From assembly GCF_022763305.1 (NCBI RefSeq), contig NZ_JALEGT010000052.1, forward strand, positions 1-64,000: a DNA stretch of 64,000 nt. Direction: 5' to 3'. Under the pieces are notes generated by a model. That model was not told the DNA's origin, ran no database searches, and saw only the letters and a list, made by a program, of their open reading frames with translations. Shown here piece by piece: positions 53,638 to 62,021 of this stretch (positions are counted from its first letter, which is position 1; each line of letters begins with the position of its first letter). Source of the DNA: Marivita sp. GTDB lineage: Bacteria; Pseudomonadota; Alphaproteobacteria; Rhodobacterales; Rhodobacteraceae. The translations under genes were made by a program, and so were the position numbers.

Positions 53638-56190
53638 GTGACCAGATTCATCCTCTCCTTCTTCGGAGCCATCTTCACGCTCATCACCATGGGCCTGATG
53701 ATGGTGGCGCTCGGCGTGGGTGGCGTCTTCTGGATGTATGGCCGCGATCTGCCCAGCCATGAAAGCCTTGCGCAATACACGCCGCCCACGATCAGCCGGA
53801 TCTATTCCGGCGAGGGGCGCATCATCGACGAATTTGCGCAGGAACGCCGGCTGTTCACACCCGCCAACCAGATCCCCGATCTGGTCAAGCAGGCTTTCAT
53901 CTCGGCCGAAGACAAGAACTTCTACACCCACCAGGGCTATGACGTGCGCGGCATCGCCGCCGCCGCCTTTGACGCCGTCGCCTCGGGGGGGCGCGATGTG
54001 CGCGGGGCGTCCACCATCACGCAGCAGGTGATGAAGAATTTCCTGCTCTCCGGAGACCGCCGGGTCGAGCGCAAGATCAAGGAAATAATCCTTGCCTCGC
54101 GGATCGAGGAAACACTGAGCAAGGACAAGATCCTCGAGCTTTACATGAACGAGATCTTCCTGGGTCAGAACTCCTACGGCGTGACCGCAGCCGCGCAGAC
54201 CTATTTCAACAAGTCTCTGGTGGAACTGGCGCCGCATGAGGCGGCAACGCTGGCCTCCATGCCCAAGGCCCCTTCCGAGTTTCATCCGGTCCGCCGCAAG
54301 GACCGTCTGCTCGCCCGTCGCAACTTCGTGCTCAAGGAGATGTACGAGAACGGCTACATCGACAAGCAGACCTACGATGTCGAAGTCGCGATGCCGCTCA
54401 AATCCGTGCAGAACGGCGATTACGAACCCTTCCGCGATGCGCTGCCGCCGCGCAATTACTTCACCGACGAAATCCGCCGCCAGCTGAGCGAGGATTTCGG
54501 CGAGGGCGAATTCTTCTCCGGTGGCTTCAGCGTGCGCGCCACGCTCGACCCGGACCTTCAGCTCGAGGCGGAAGACGCGCTGCAGCGTGCGCTTGAGAGC
54601 TATGACCGCTCACAGGGCGTGTGGCGTGGAACGGGACTCACGATCCCTGCAGACCAATTGGGCAGCACCGATGCATGGCGTGATGCGCTAGCCAATGTTG
54701 CCATCGCACGCGACATCCGGCTGGAGAACCCGTGGTATCCCGCCGTCGTGCTCGAGGTCGGGCAGAACGATGCGCGCATCGGGATCGAAGGCGTGCCGGA
54801 CGACGAGGACGGGCACTGGATTCCGGCCAATGACGTGCAATGGGCGCGCAAGCGCAATTCGGACGGGTCTCTGGGCCGCAAGGGGCAGGTGGCCGGCGAC
54901 CTGCTCGCTGTTGGCGATGTCGTGCATGTGCGCCGCATGACGTCGGACAGCGATGGCAGCTTCATCCGCTGGACATTGCGGCAGGTTCCGGAAGTGCAGG
55001 GTGCCTTCATGGCGATGGACGTGAACACCGGTCGCGTGATCGCGATGCAGGGCGGTTTCAGCTACCAGCACTCGGTGTTCAACCGTGCGACGCAGGCACA
55101 GCGCCAGCCCGGGTCCAGCTTCAAGCCGTTCGTTTTCGCGGCCGCGCTCGACAGTGGCTATTCGCCCGCCACCATCGTTGTGGACGCGCCCATCGAGATC
55201 AACACACCCCAAGGTGTGTGGCGGCCACAGAACGCCTCGAACAAGTTCTACGGCCCCACACCCCTGCGCACCGGGATCGAACAGTCGCGGAACCTCATGA
55301 CCATCCGTCTGGCGCAGGAAGTCGGAATGGATGTCGTGGCCAGCTATGCCGAGAAATTCGGCGTCTATGACAATATGGGCCGGGTTCTCGCCAACGCCCT
55401 CGGTGCGGATGAGACCACGCTCTACAAGATGGTGGCGGCCTACGCGATGTTCGCCAACGGTGGCGAGCGGGTGGAGCCGACGCTTGTTGACCGGGTGCAG
55501 GACCGGTACGGCAATACCGTCTACCGGCACGACCAGCGCGTCTGCGAGGATTGTACGCTGGCGAGCCTGCAGCCGGGGCGCGGCCCGACGGTGCGCAGCG
55601 ACCGTGAACGCGTGATGAACGCGGTGACCGCGTATCAGCTCACGTCCATGATGGAGGGGGTCGTCGAACGCGGAACCGCACGCAGCAGCGTCAACCTCCC
55701 GGTGCCCACGGCGGGCAAGACCGGCACAACCAACGATGCCAAGGACGTCTGGTTCGTGGGCTTCACCTCGAACATCGTAGCGGGCTGCTATATCGGGTAT
55801 GATCAGCCGCGCAGCCTTGGGCGCGGAGCTTCGGGCGGCGGCATGTGCGGCCCTGTCTTCAACTCGTTCATGCTGAAAGCCGTCGAGAAATACGGCGGCA
55901 GCGCTTTCCGCCCGCCGGAGAATTGCCAGTTCATCAAGATCGACCGCAACACCGGCGCGCGCCTTTCGGACAGCGCAAGCGGCGCCAATGTCGTGGCCGA
56001 GTGTTTCCGTGAAGGCGAAGAGCCGATTTTCGGCATCCAGTTCGATGGTGGCTTTGCCATGGGGTCGAATTTCGAACTCTACACGACCAGCGATCAATCG
56101 ACCAAGCAGGTCACCACCTCCAGCGGCGGCACTGCCATCGTCGGCCCGAAAGCGTCCTTCGGCACGCTCAGCTCGGGTGGTCTTTACTGA
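53638..56190 (+). CDS. mrcA: penicillin-binding protein 1A (class A)
   Basis: The 850-residue bifunctional enzyme polymerises and cross-links peptidoglycan. An N-terminal membrane helix (about 5-32) precedes the GT51 domain (SAEDKNFYTHQGYD; GASTITQQVMKNFL). An OB-like insertion follows, and then the transpeptidase domain with SSFK in QPGSSFKPF, SRN in EQSRNLMT and KTGT in AGKTGTTND. GTG at 53638 has AGGGG six bases upstream and gives the family-typical N-terminus; ATG at 53614 is an alternative. Confidence 0.95.
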   Translation: MTRFILSFFGAIFTLITMGLMMVALGVGGVFWMYGRDLPSHESLAQYTPPTISRIYSGEGRIIDEFAQERRLFTPANQIPDLVKQAFISAEDKNFYTHQGYDVRGIAAAAFDAVASGGRDVRGASTITQQVMKNFLLSGDRRVERKIKEIILASRIEETLSKDKILELYMNEIFLGQNSYGVTAAAQTYFNKSLVELAPHEAATLASMPKAPSEFHPVRRKDRLLARRNFVLKEMYENGYIDKQTYDVEVAMPLKSVQNGDYEPFRDALPPRNYFTDEIRRQLSEDFGEGEFFSGGFSVRATLDPDLQLEAEDALQRALESYDRSQGVWRGTGLTIPADQLGSTDAWRDALANVAIARDIRLENPWYPAVVLEVGQNDARIGIEGVPDDEDGHWIPANDVQWARKRNSDGSLGRKGQVAGDLLAVGDVVHVRRMTSDSDGSFIRWTLRQVPEVQGAFMAMDVNTGRVIAMQGGFSYQHSVFNRATQAQRQPGSSFKPFVFAAALDSGYSPATIVVDAPIEINTPQGVWRPQNASNKFYGPTPLRTGIEQSRNLMTIRLAQEVGMDVVASYAEKFGVYDNMGRVLANALGADETTLYKMVAAYAMFANGGERVEPTLVDRVQDRYGNTVYRHDQRVCEDCTLASLQPGRGPTVRSDRERVMNAVTAYQLTSMMEGVVERGTARSSVNLPVPTAGKTGTTNDAKDVWFVGFTSNIVAGCYIGYDQPRSLGRGASGGGMCGPVFNSFMLKAVEKYGGSAFRPPENCQFIKIDRNTGARLSDSASGANVVAECFREGEEPIFGIQFDGGFAMGSNFELYTTSDQSTKQVTTSSGGTAIVGPKASFGTLSSGGLY

Positions 56191-56288
56191 TCTCTCCACG
56201 ACCGCTGCACCGGTCGCGCTGCCTTGAAGGGGCGGCGTGGCTGGTCTATCACCAAGTCTGACCAAAGCCCGAGCATACAGGATCGCCA

Positions 56289-57413
56289 ATGCGCGCTGAA
56301 ATCCAGAACACCGTTGACCAGATTGAAAAATCCCTGAAGCTGCTGGCCCAGCGTCTGAACTGGGAAACCGCCCAGCACCGGCTGGAGGAATTCAACGCGC
56401 GTGTCGAGGATCCGAACCTGTGGGACGATCCGGCGGCGGCCCAGAAGCTGATGCGCGACCGGCAGATGCTCGTGGATGCGATCGAGACCTATACCTCGAT
56501 CAAGCAGGACCTCAGCGATAATGTCGAGATGATCGAACTGGGCGAGATGGAGGATGACAAGGAAGTCATCGCCGATGCCGAAGCGGCTTTGAAAGCGCTG
56601 GCTGAAAAGGCTTCGAAGAAAGAGCTCGAAGCGCTGCTGGATGGCGAAGCAGACGGAAACGACACCTTCCTTGAAATCAACTCGGGGGCCGGCGGGACGG
56701 AAAGCTGTGACTGGGCCAACATGCTGGCGCGCATGTATGTCCGCTGGGCGGAACAGCATGGCTACGAGGTGGAGCTGCAATCCGAACAGCCGGGCGAAGA
56801 GGCGGGCATCAAATCCGCCGCCTACAAGATTTCCGGCCCCAATGCCTATGGTTGGCTGAAATCGGAATCCGGTGTGCACCGTCTGGTGCGGATTTCCCCC
56901 TTCGACAGCGCCGCCAAGCGCCACACGTCGTTCTGTTCGGTCTGGGTCTATCCGGTGGTGGACGACAATATCGAAATCGAGGTCAACCCGTCCGATATCC
57001 GGATCGACACCTATCGGTCTTCTGGTGCGGGCGGCCAGCACGTCAACACCACCGACTCGGCCGTGCGGATCACGCACATGCCCACCGGGATCGTCGTCAC
57101 AAGCTCGGAAAAGTCCCAGCACCAGAACCGCGACATCGCCATGAAGGCACTGAAATCGCGGCTTTACCAGATGGAACTGGACCGCCGGAACGAGGCGATC
57201 AACGCCGCGCACGAGGCCAAGGGAGACGCCGGGTGGGGCAACCAGATCCGGTCTTACGTTCTGCAGCCCTATCAGATGGTCAAGGATCTGCGCACCGGGC
57301 ATGAAACCTCGGACACCAAAGGTGTGCTGGACGGTGATCTCGACCCGTTCATGGCGGCCACACTGGCGATGAACGTGTCCGGCAAATCCCGCGCCGACGC
57401 GCGCGCCGACTGA
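56289..57413 (+). CDS. prfB: peptide chain release factor 2
   Basis: The 374-residue factor recognises UGA and UAA stop codons. The stop-codon tripeptide SPF lies in [13 protein letters not shown], and the catalytic GGQ in [16 protein letters not shown]. The frame is continuous from the ATG at 56289, so the programmed +1 frameshift that autoregulates E. coli prfB is absent. It follows mrcA by 98 bp and is followed by the double-palindrome repeat. Confidence 0.95.
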   Translation: MRAEIQNTVDQIEKSLKLLAQRLNWETAQHRLEEFNARVEDPNLWDDPAAAQKLMRDRQMLVDAIETYTSIKQDLSDNVEMIELGEMEDDKEVIADAEAALKALAEKASKKELEALLDGEADGNDTFLEINSGAGGTESCDWANMLARMYVRWAEQHGYEVELQSEQPGEEAGIKSAAYKISGPNAYGWLKSESGVHRLVRISPFDSAAKRHTSFCSVWVYPVVDDNIEIEVNPSDIRIDTYRSSGAGGQHVNTTDSAVRITHMPTGIVVTSSEKSQHQNRDIAMKALKSRLYQMELDRRNEAINAAHEAKGDAGWGNQIRSYVLQPYQMVKDLRTGHETSDTKGVLDGDLDPFMAATLAMNVSGKSRADARAD

Positions 57414-57434
57414 CGCAAATCCGCAGGTCAGGGG

Positions 57435-57478
57435 CGATGTTCCGTGGACGGAACATCGGCGATGCGTCGACGCATCGC
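57435..57478. repeat. double-palindrome intergenic repeat, copy C
   Basis: A 24-bp near-palindrome (57435-57458, one central G-G mismatch, core TTCCGTGGACGGAA) is followed by a perfect 20-bp palindrome (57459-57478, core GATGCGTCGACGCATC), centres 22 bp apart. It starts 22 bp after the prfB stop codon. The second core is identical to copies A and B; the first has drifted but keeps its arm pairing. Confidence 0.83.
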
Positions 57479-57560
57479 ACAGCCCAAATCTGACCTATTG
57501 CCAAAGCCTTGCCAAACCGCTTTCATGCAGGGGCGCGAACGTCATGCTGTGGAGGAAAGC

Positions 57561-58352
57561 ATGTGGGACACACCTGAACACGGTGTACCGGCATTCGAAC
57601 GCGTCTCCGTCGACACGCTGCGCACGGCGCTGCGACGCGGTTGGCAGGACCTGATCCGTGCACCCGGGTATGCGGTGTTTTTTGCGGGGGTCTATGTGCT
57701 GGCGGGCTGGGGCATTTCCTGGGTCACGCTCAGGACCGGCACCACCTACTGGCTCGTCCTCGCCGCGATCGGCTTTCCCTTGATCGGCCCCTTCGCGGCT
57801 GTCGGGTTTTACGAGGTCAGCCGTCGTCTCGAGCGGGGCGATCCGTTGGTGGCGAAGGACATCCTGAGCGTTGTTCTGCAGCAGTCCAATCGGCAATTGC
57901 CGTCGATCTGCGCAATCATCATCATGGTGTTCCTGTTCTGGTTCTTCCTCGCGCACATGATCTTTGCGCTCTTCCTCGGACTGAGCACGATGACCAATGT
58001 GTCCAGTTCTCTGGATGTCTACCTGTCACCCAACGGGGTGATGATGCTGATCGTGGGCAGCGTGGTGGGGGCGCTTTTCGCGATCCTGCTCTTCAACATC
58101 ACGGTGATCGCGCTCCCGCTTCTTCTGGACCGCGAAGTGGATTTCGTGACCGCGATGGTCACGTCCTTTCAGTTCGTCATGATGCAACCCGGGGTGATGC
58201 TGGGGTGGGGCGCTTTCATCGCGATCGTGACCTTCCTTGCGCTGATCCCCGGCTTTCTTGGCCTGTTCATCGCCCTGCCGCTGCTGGGCCATGCGACCTG
58301 GCATCTTTACGATCAGGTGCGCAAACCGCCGATGGACGCAGAACTCGACTGA
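57561..58352 (+). CDS. DUF2189 integral membrane protein
   Basis: The 263-residue protein has about six hydrophobic helices (for example [40 protein letters not shown] and the end [20 protein letters not shown]) and matches the DUF2189 pattern. Function is unknown. ATG at 57561 has GGAGG upstream; an open frame continuing to 57444 begins inside the repeat and is not credible. Confidence 0.87.
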   Translation: MWDTPEHGVPAFERVSVDTLRTALRRGWQDLIRAPGYAVFFAGVYVLAGWGISWVTLRTGTTYWLVLAAIGFPLIGPFAAVGFYEVSRRLERGDPLVAKDILSVVLQQSNRQLPSICAIIIMVFLFWFFLAHMIFALFLGLSTMTNVSSSLDVYLSPNGVMMLIVGSVVGALFAILLFNITVIALPLLLDREVDFVTAMVTSFQFVMMQPGVMLGWGAFIAIVTFLALIPGFLGLFIALPLLGHATWHLYDQVRKPPMDAELD

Positions 58353-58365
58353 GCCAAAAAGCGTC

Positions 58366-58599
58366 TCAGCCCGTCGGCGGGGCAGGGGTGTCCCGCCCCA
58401 ACGTGACCAATGCGTGTCGCAGGTGGTCTGCCCGTGCGTCCCCAGCTTCCAGCGCGAACACATACGCCTGTGTGAGAAAGAACCCGGCAGCCTGATCGTC
58501 TCCGGACGCATCGGCCGCGGCAGCATAGAGACCGATCAGGGCGCCCGTGTCGCCCCGGGCATGTGCGTCCAGCAGCGCCCGGTCCAGCGCCTTGGTCAT
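58366..58599 (-). CDS. small helical protein coupled to Rieske oxygenase
   Basis: This 77-residue protein (GALIGLYAAAADASGDDQAA and FFLTQAYVFALEAGDARADH) looks like a single Sel1/TPR-type helical hairpin repeat. Its ATG overlaps the stop of the Rieske gene as ATGA. It is too small to name; a partner or regulator of the oxygenase is possible. Convergent with the DUF2189 gene, 13 bp apart. Confidence 0.7.
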   Translation of the reverse strand: MTKALDRALLDAHARGDTGALIGLYAAAADASGDDQAAGFFLTQAYVFALEAGDARADHLRHALVTLGRDTPAPPTG

Positions 58600-59744
58600 G
58601 CCTTTGCACGATGCCGTGCGATCCGACCGGCGGCCCAGCGGTGAAAGCAATGTGTCGGACCATCCATCGCCGGTGAGAACCGTCCGCCATCAAAGCCCGG
58701 CGCACGCCGTCCACGCTGCATGCCTTCGACCACGAAGATGTCCTCTTCGAACACCACTTTCCATTGCTCTGCATTGCGTCGGCGCAGCTCGGGATCGGTC
58801 TCTGGCGTCGCATAGTAAAGATGCACGAATTCCTCGGTCTGGTCGGGGCCATTCGGGCGCAGGATGATCGCAAAAGCATGATCACGGTGCACACCCAGCA
58901 GAACGTTGGGGTAGAGGGCCAGGTACTCCGCGCCCTCCGTCCATTTGGCGTCAAGCGCGTCAAAGTCCGGAAAGACCCGACCCTGCGCATCGGTCAATTG
59001 ACGATAGACCAGCGTTCCCTGGCCGGAACTCAGATCCTCCATCTCGATATTGTAGTGATCCTCCAGCCGGGAATAGCTGTTCAGACCCGGATGCACCCAT
59101 GGCAGGTGATAGCTTTCGCAGTAATTCTCCACCGCCAGTTTCCAGTTGCCGTTCACCGTCAGGGTAAAGCGGCTGTCCGCGCCACCGTGATGTACCGGCT
59201 GTTCGAAGTTGGACCAGCGCGCGATGACATCCGCCATCGCCTCTTCAAAGGCGGGGGCCGTGCCGGACAGGTTGATCCAGACAACATCGCGCCAGACATG
59301 GCTGCGCACCTCGATCAGGCCCAGCGTCGTCCGGTCCATCTCGGCATGAGAATTGAAGCCCGGCCCACCCACATGTGGGGTCGCCACCAATTGGCCCTGG
59401 GTGCTGTAACACCACGAGTGATAGGGACAGCGGATCGCGCCTTCGATCTTGCGTGGTGCCTCGACAAGGATCATGCCGCGATGGCGGCAGATGTTCTGAA
59501 ACACGCGCACCACATCGTCGCGCCCGCGGATGAGCAAGAGCGGAATGCCCAGAAAGGTGATCGGGACCGCATCGCCGATATCCGGCACGTCGGCTGCAAC
59601 CGCCAGCCCGGCCCAGCCGGCGCCGAACAGCGCATCGCGCTCCTCGTCAAAGCTCTTGGGATCTGTGTAATGCGCATTGGGCAGGCCTCGGGCCTGCGCG
59701 GTCGGCTTCTGCACATCGGCCAAAAGGGGATCAACGATCGTCAT
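58596..59744 (-). CDS. Rieske-type ring-hydroxylating/N-demethylating oxygenase, large subunit
   Basis: The 382-residue protein has an N-terminal Rieske Fe2S2 domain with CRHRG (NICRHRGMIL) and CPYH (IRCPYHSWCYS), then a catalytic domain with the mononuclear iron motif in VENYCESYHLPWVHPG and a later acidic ligand near EEDIFVVEGMQ. Similar bacterial enzymes act on betaines, carnitine and aromatic compounds; the substrate cannot be fixed. A separate reductase is not encoded nearby. ATG at 59744 follows GGAGGG. Confidence 0.88.
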   Translation of the reverse strand: MTIVDPLLADVQKPTAQARGLPNAHYTDPKSFDEERDALFGAGWAGLAVAADVPDIGDAVPITFLGIPLLLIRGRDDVVRVFQNICRHRGMILVEAPRKIEGAIRCPYHSWCYSTQGQLVATPHVGGPGFNSHAEMDRTTLGLIEVRSHVWRDVVWINLSGTAPAFEEAMADVIARWSNFEQPVHHGGADSRFTLTVNGNWKLAVENYCESYHLPWVHPGLNSYSRLEDHYNIEMEDLSSGQGTLVYRQLTDAQGRVFPDFDALDAKWTEGAEYLALYPNVLLGVHRDHAFAIILRPNGPDQTEEFVHLYYATPETDPELRRRNAEQWKVVFEEDIFVVEGMQRGRRAPGFDGGRFSPAMDGPTHCFHRWAAGRIARHRAKA

Positions 59745-59845
59745 GGCGCCCTCCGCAAATTGGGGTGCACCCATCCTCATGTCCGAATGTCTGCGGATCG
59801 CGTCAAAACACGACACAAACTGCCGCGGAACGACCGTCTTGGAGG

Positions 59846-60640
59846 TCAGTAGAACGGTTCGCCGACGCGCAATTGATTGCGCTCATAGGCCACAAGGTCC
59901 GAGGCTGCGCAGAATCCCGAGTTGCGCGCCGCACGCCGCGCCTTCATCCCGCTGTGACCCAGATATTCATAGACCAGCCGCGCAATGCGCGATCCCGTTC
60001 CGCTTTCTCGGACCGTGCGAACGGTATAGCCAACCCAGTAATTGTTCTGGAAGGACGGCACCTGCGCAAGGAAATTGAACGAGGTCGTCAGCGAATTGCG
60101 CCGGCTGACCAGCCCGGCAATGCCACCTTCCTGGGCCAGCAGAAGGCCGCGGAACTCGCGGCTTCTCGGATCGCCCGGAAGTCCCTGTTGCGCCATCGCT
60201 TCTTTTGCCTCGAAGCCGCGCAGAAAGGTTGCTCCTTCCCGGCGGTACACGTACACAAGTCCTTGTATGAATTGCGTATCGTCCAAGAAACTGCGGCGCA
60301 CAAATCTGTAGAAACCGGCGGGAAAGATCGTTTCCCGCAATTGTTCGACACCACCAGACAGGAAATCCTCGATTTCCGGATGTTGCAGTAACGATTTCGA
60401 ACCCGACCCGATGTCCGACAGGGGCTCCAGGATGATCCGAGCATCGACGTTGAAATATTGGCAGATGCGAAACAGCACATCCGGGCGCGGAAAGCTTTCC
60501 CCCGAGAGATACCGGTTGAACTGTGTGCGGTTGATCCCAAGGTCGCGGCACAGTGCCGAGATGGACTCGGTCGATCGACACAGTTCTCTCAGATTTGCCC
60601 CAAGAGTGTTGCGCAATTCGGAAGGGCTGGGGCGGGACAC
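59846..60640 (-). CDS. XRE-family helix-turn-helix regulator
   Basis: The 264-residue protein has an N-terminal XRE/HTH_3 domain (ISALCRDLGINRTQFNRYLS, about 27-46) and a ~190-residue C-terminal domain with no name I can assign, which may sense a ligand. It is located just upstream of the Rieske gene on the same strand (101 bp gap) and may regulate it. Beyond its start there is an AT-rich spacer of about 270 bp shared with the divergent 60912 gene; a TTGACA at 60818-60823 may be part of a promoter. Confidence 0.88.
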   Translation of the reverse strand: MSRPSPSELRNTLGANLRELCRSTESISALCRDLGINRTQFNRYLSGESFPRPDVLFRICQYFNVDARIILEPLSDIGSGSKSLLQHPEIEDFLSGGVEQLRETIFPAGFYRFVRRSFLDDTQFIQGLVYVYRREGATFLRGFEAKEAMAQQGLPGDPRSREFRGLLLAQEGGIAGLVSRRNSLTTSFNFLAQVPSFQNNYWVGYTVRTVRESGTGSRIARLVYEYLGHSGMKARRAARNSGFCAASDLVAYERNQLRVGEPFY

Positions 60641-60911
60641 GTCTTATGCTCTCGTTCTGAAAGATCGGTTCGAGGGGAAATCACCATATTTCACTGGGTA
60701 CGCATATCAGACAAGGATCAGTCGCCGAAAAAAACATGCACAAATCGGGCAAATGAGACGTGTATGACGCTGGTCCACGTCAATGTTGATGCGAGTTCGC
60801 GTCAGGGTCAATCGCAATTGACACAAATTTTTATCTGCCCGATTCAGAGTACGGGATGGGCTGACGCCAAAAAAATTAAGAAATTGGGCTTCTAAGATGG
60901 GGAACCTTACT

Positions 60912-61286
60912 ATGAAACCGCAGAATATGTTCGGTGTTGTGCTGTGGTCTGATGCGGCCGCACAAAAGGCTGTCATCTGGTGCGAAGACCAAGGCGAACT
61001 TGCATTCTATACGCCGGGGGACGGGAATGTGCACGACGCGCCGGTGCTGGATGCCGGTGATCTCATCCGATTTGATGTGATCGTGCAGCAGAATGTGCGC
61101 AAGGCCAGCAACCCCGAAGTGCTGATGCCGTCGCACTCGCCGGATCTGCCCAAGAAGCTTCGGGCCGGGAGCGCGATTGCGGGCGATGCCAACCCGCCTG
61201 TCGAGACATCCAAGTCCGAAAAGGTCGTCTCACTGTTCCAGTATTTCGGGGTGGAGACGCGCACCAAGCTGGCGTGCTCGGGATAG
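60912..61286 (+). CDS. hypothetical protein, possible OB-fold
   Basis: This 124-residue protein is not recognised. The first ~70 residues (FGVVLWSDAAAQKAVIWCED to AGDLIRFDVIVQQNVRKASN) distantly resemble the beta pattern of a cold-shock/OB-fold domain. The rest is a Lys/Ser-rich linker and a short C-terminal block (KVVSLFQYFGVETRTKLACS). ATG at 60912 follows GGGGA with suitable spacing; ATG at 60897 is an alternative. A strong terminator follows. Confidence 0.72.
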   Translation: MKPQNMFGVVLWSDAAAQKAVIWCEDQGELAFYTPGDGNVHDAPVLDAGDLIRFDVIVQQNVRKASNPEVLMPSHSPDLPKKLRAGSAIAGDANPPVETSKSEKVVSLFQYFGVETRTKLACSG

Positions 61287-61303
61287 GTCGATAATCACAA
61301 CGG

Positions 61304-61341
61304 CACGTCGGGGAGGGCCGATCACGTCCCCGACGTGTTTT
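61304..61341 (+). terminator. rho-independent terminator
   Basis: A perfect 11-bp stem (61304-61314 CACGTCGGGGA with 61327-61337 TCCCCGACGTG), a 12-base loop and a TTTT run end the plus-strand hypothetical gene. It sits seven bases from the ilvH stop and could also stop ilvBH transcripts as a hairpin without a U-run. Confidence 0.88.
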
Positions 61342-61347
61342 AGGTGA

Positions 61348-61908
61348 TCAGGCGCCGCGCGACAGCGCGGCAACCCCTGTGCGGGCCACCTCGACGAGGC
61401 CGAGCGGCCGCATCAGGTCCACGAAGGCATCCACCTTTTCAGGTGTGCCCGTGATCTGGAACACAAAGCTTTCCAGCGTGCTGTCCACGACCTGCGCGCG
61501 GAAGATATCGGCAAGCCGCAGGGCCTCGACCCGCTTGTCGCCCGATCCGGCCACCTTGATCAGCGCCAGTTCCCGTTCGACCGATCCGCCTTCCACCGTC
61601 AGGTCGTGCACTTCATGCACGGGAACGATACGCCCCAGCTGCGCCTTAATCTGCTCGATCACCTGCGGTGTGCCGGTGGTCACGATGGTGATGCGGCTGG
61701 TATGCCCGGCATGATCCACCTCGGCGACCGTCAGGCTGTCGATGTTGTAGCCGCGACCGGAAAAGAGACCGATCACGCGGGCCAGAACGCCGGGTTCGTT
61801 TGCGACAAGCACGGCCAGGGTATGCGTTTCCTGAACATCCGAGAAGTTCGGGCGCAGGTTGTAGGCGGAATGCTTGGTCGAGCCTTTTTTGATGTTCAGC
61901 GGAGACAT
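61348..61908 (-). CDS. ilvH: acetolactate synthase small subunit
   Basis: The 186-residue regulatory subunit binds branched-chain amino acids through an N-terminal ACT domain (LAVLVANEPGVLARVIGLFS, about 31-50) and has the ALS_ss C-terminal domain (RELALIKVAG; FRAQVVDSTLESFVFQITG). It relays valine feedback to IlvB. It lies 113 bp after ilvB on the same strand in the ilvBH operon. Confidence 0.95.
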   Translation of the reverse strand: MSPLNIKKGSTKHSAYNLRPNFSDVQETHTLAVLVANEPGVLARVIGLFSGRGYNIDSLTVAEVDHAGHTSRITIVTTGTPQVIEQIKAQLGRIVPVHEVHDLTVEGGSVERELALIKVAGSGDKRVEALRLADIFRAQVVDSTLESFVFQITGTPEKVDAFVDLMRPLGLVEVARTGVAALSRGA

Positions 61909-62021
61909 GATCTTCTTCTTTTTTCAAATATGCCGGGGGTGTCGGGGCTGGCCCCCACAAGAGGGCGGTGTAGAGGGCTGGCCTCGACGGGTCGCACCGG
62001 CCCGAAGGCCGGCGCGATGCC

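Noticed and set aside
54688-56289. 533-codon open frame antisense to mrcA
   Set aside because: Only a high-GC shadow of the PBP1a gene; no ribosome site or conserved domain.
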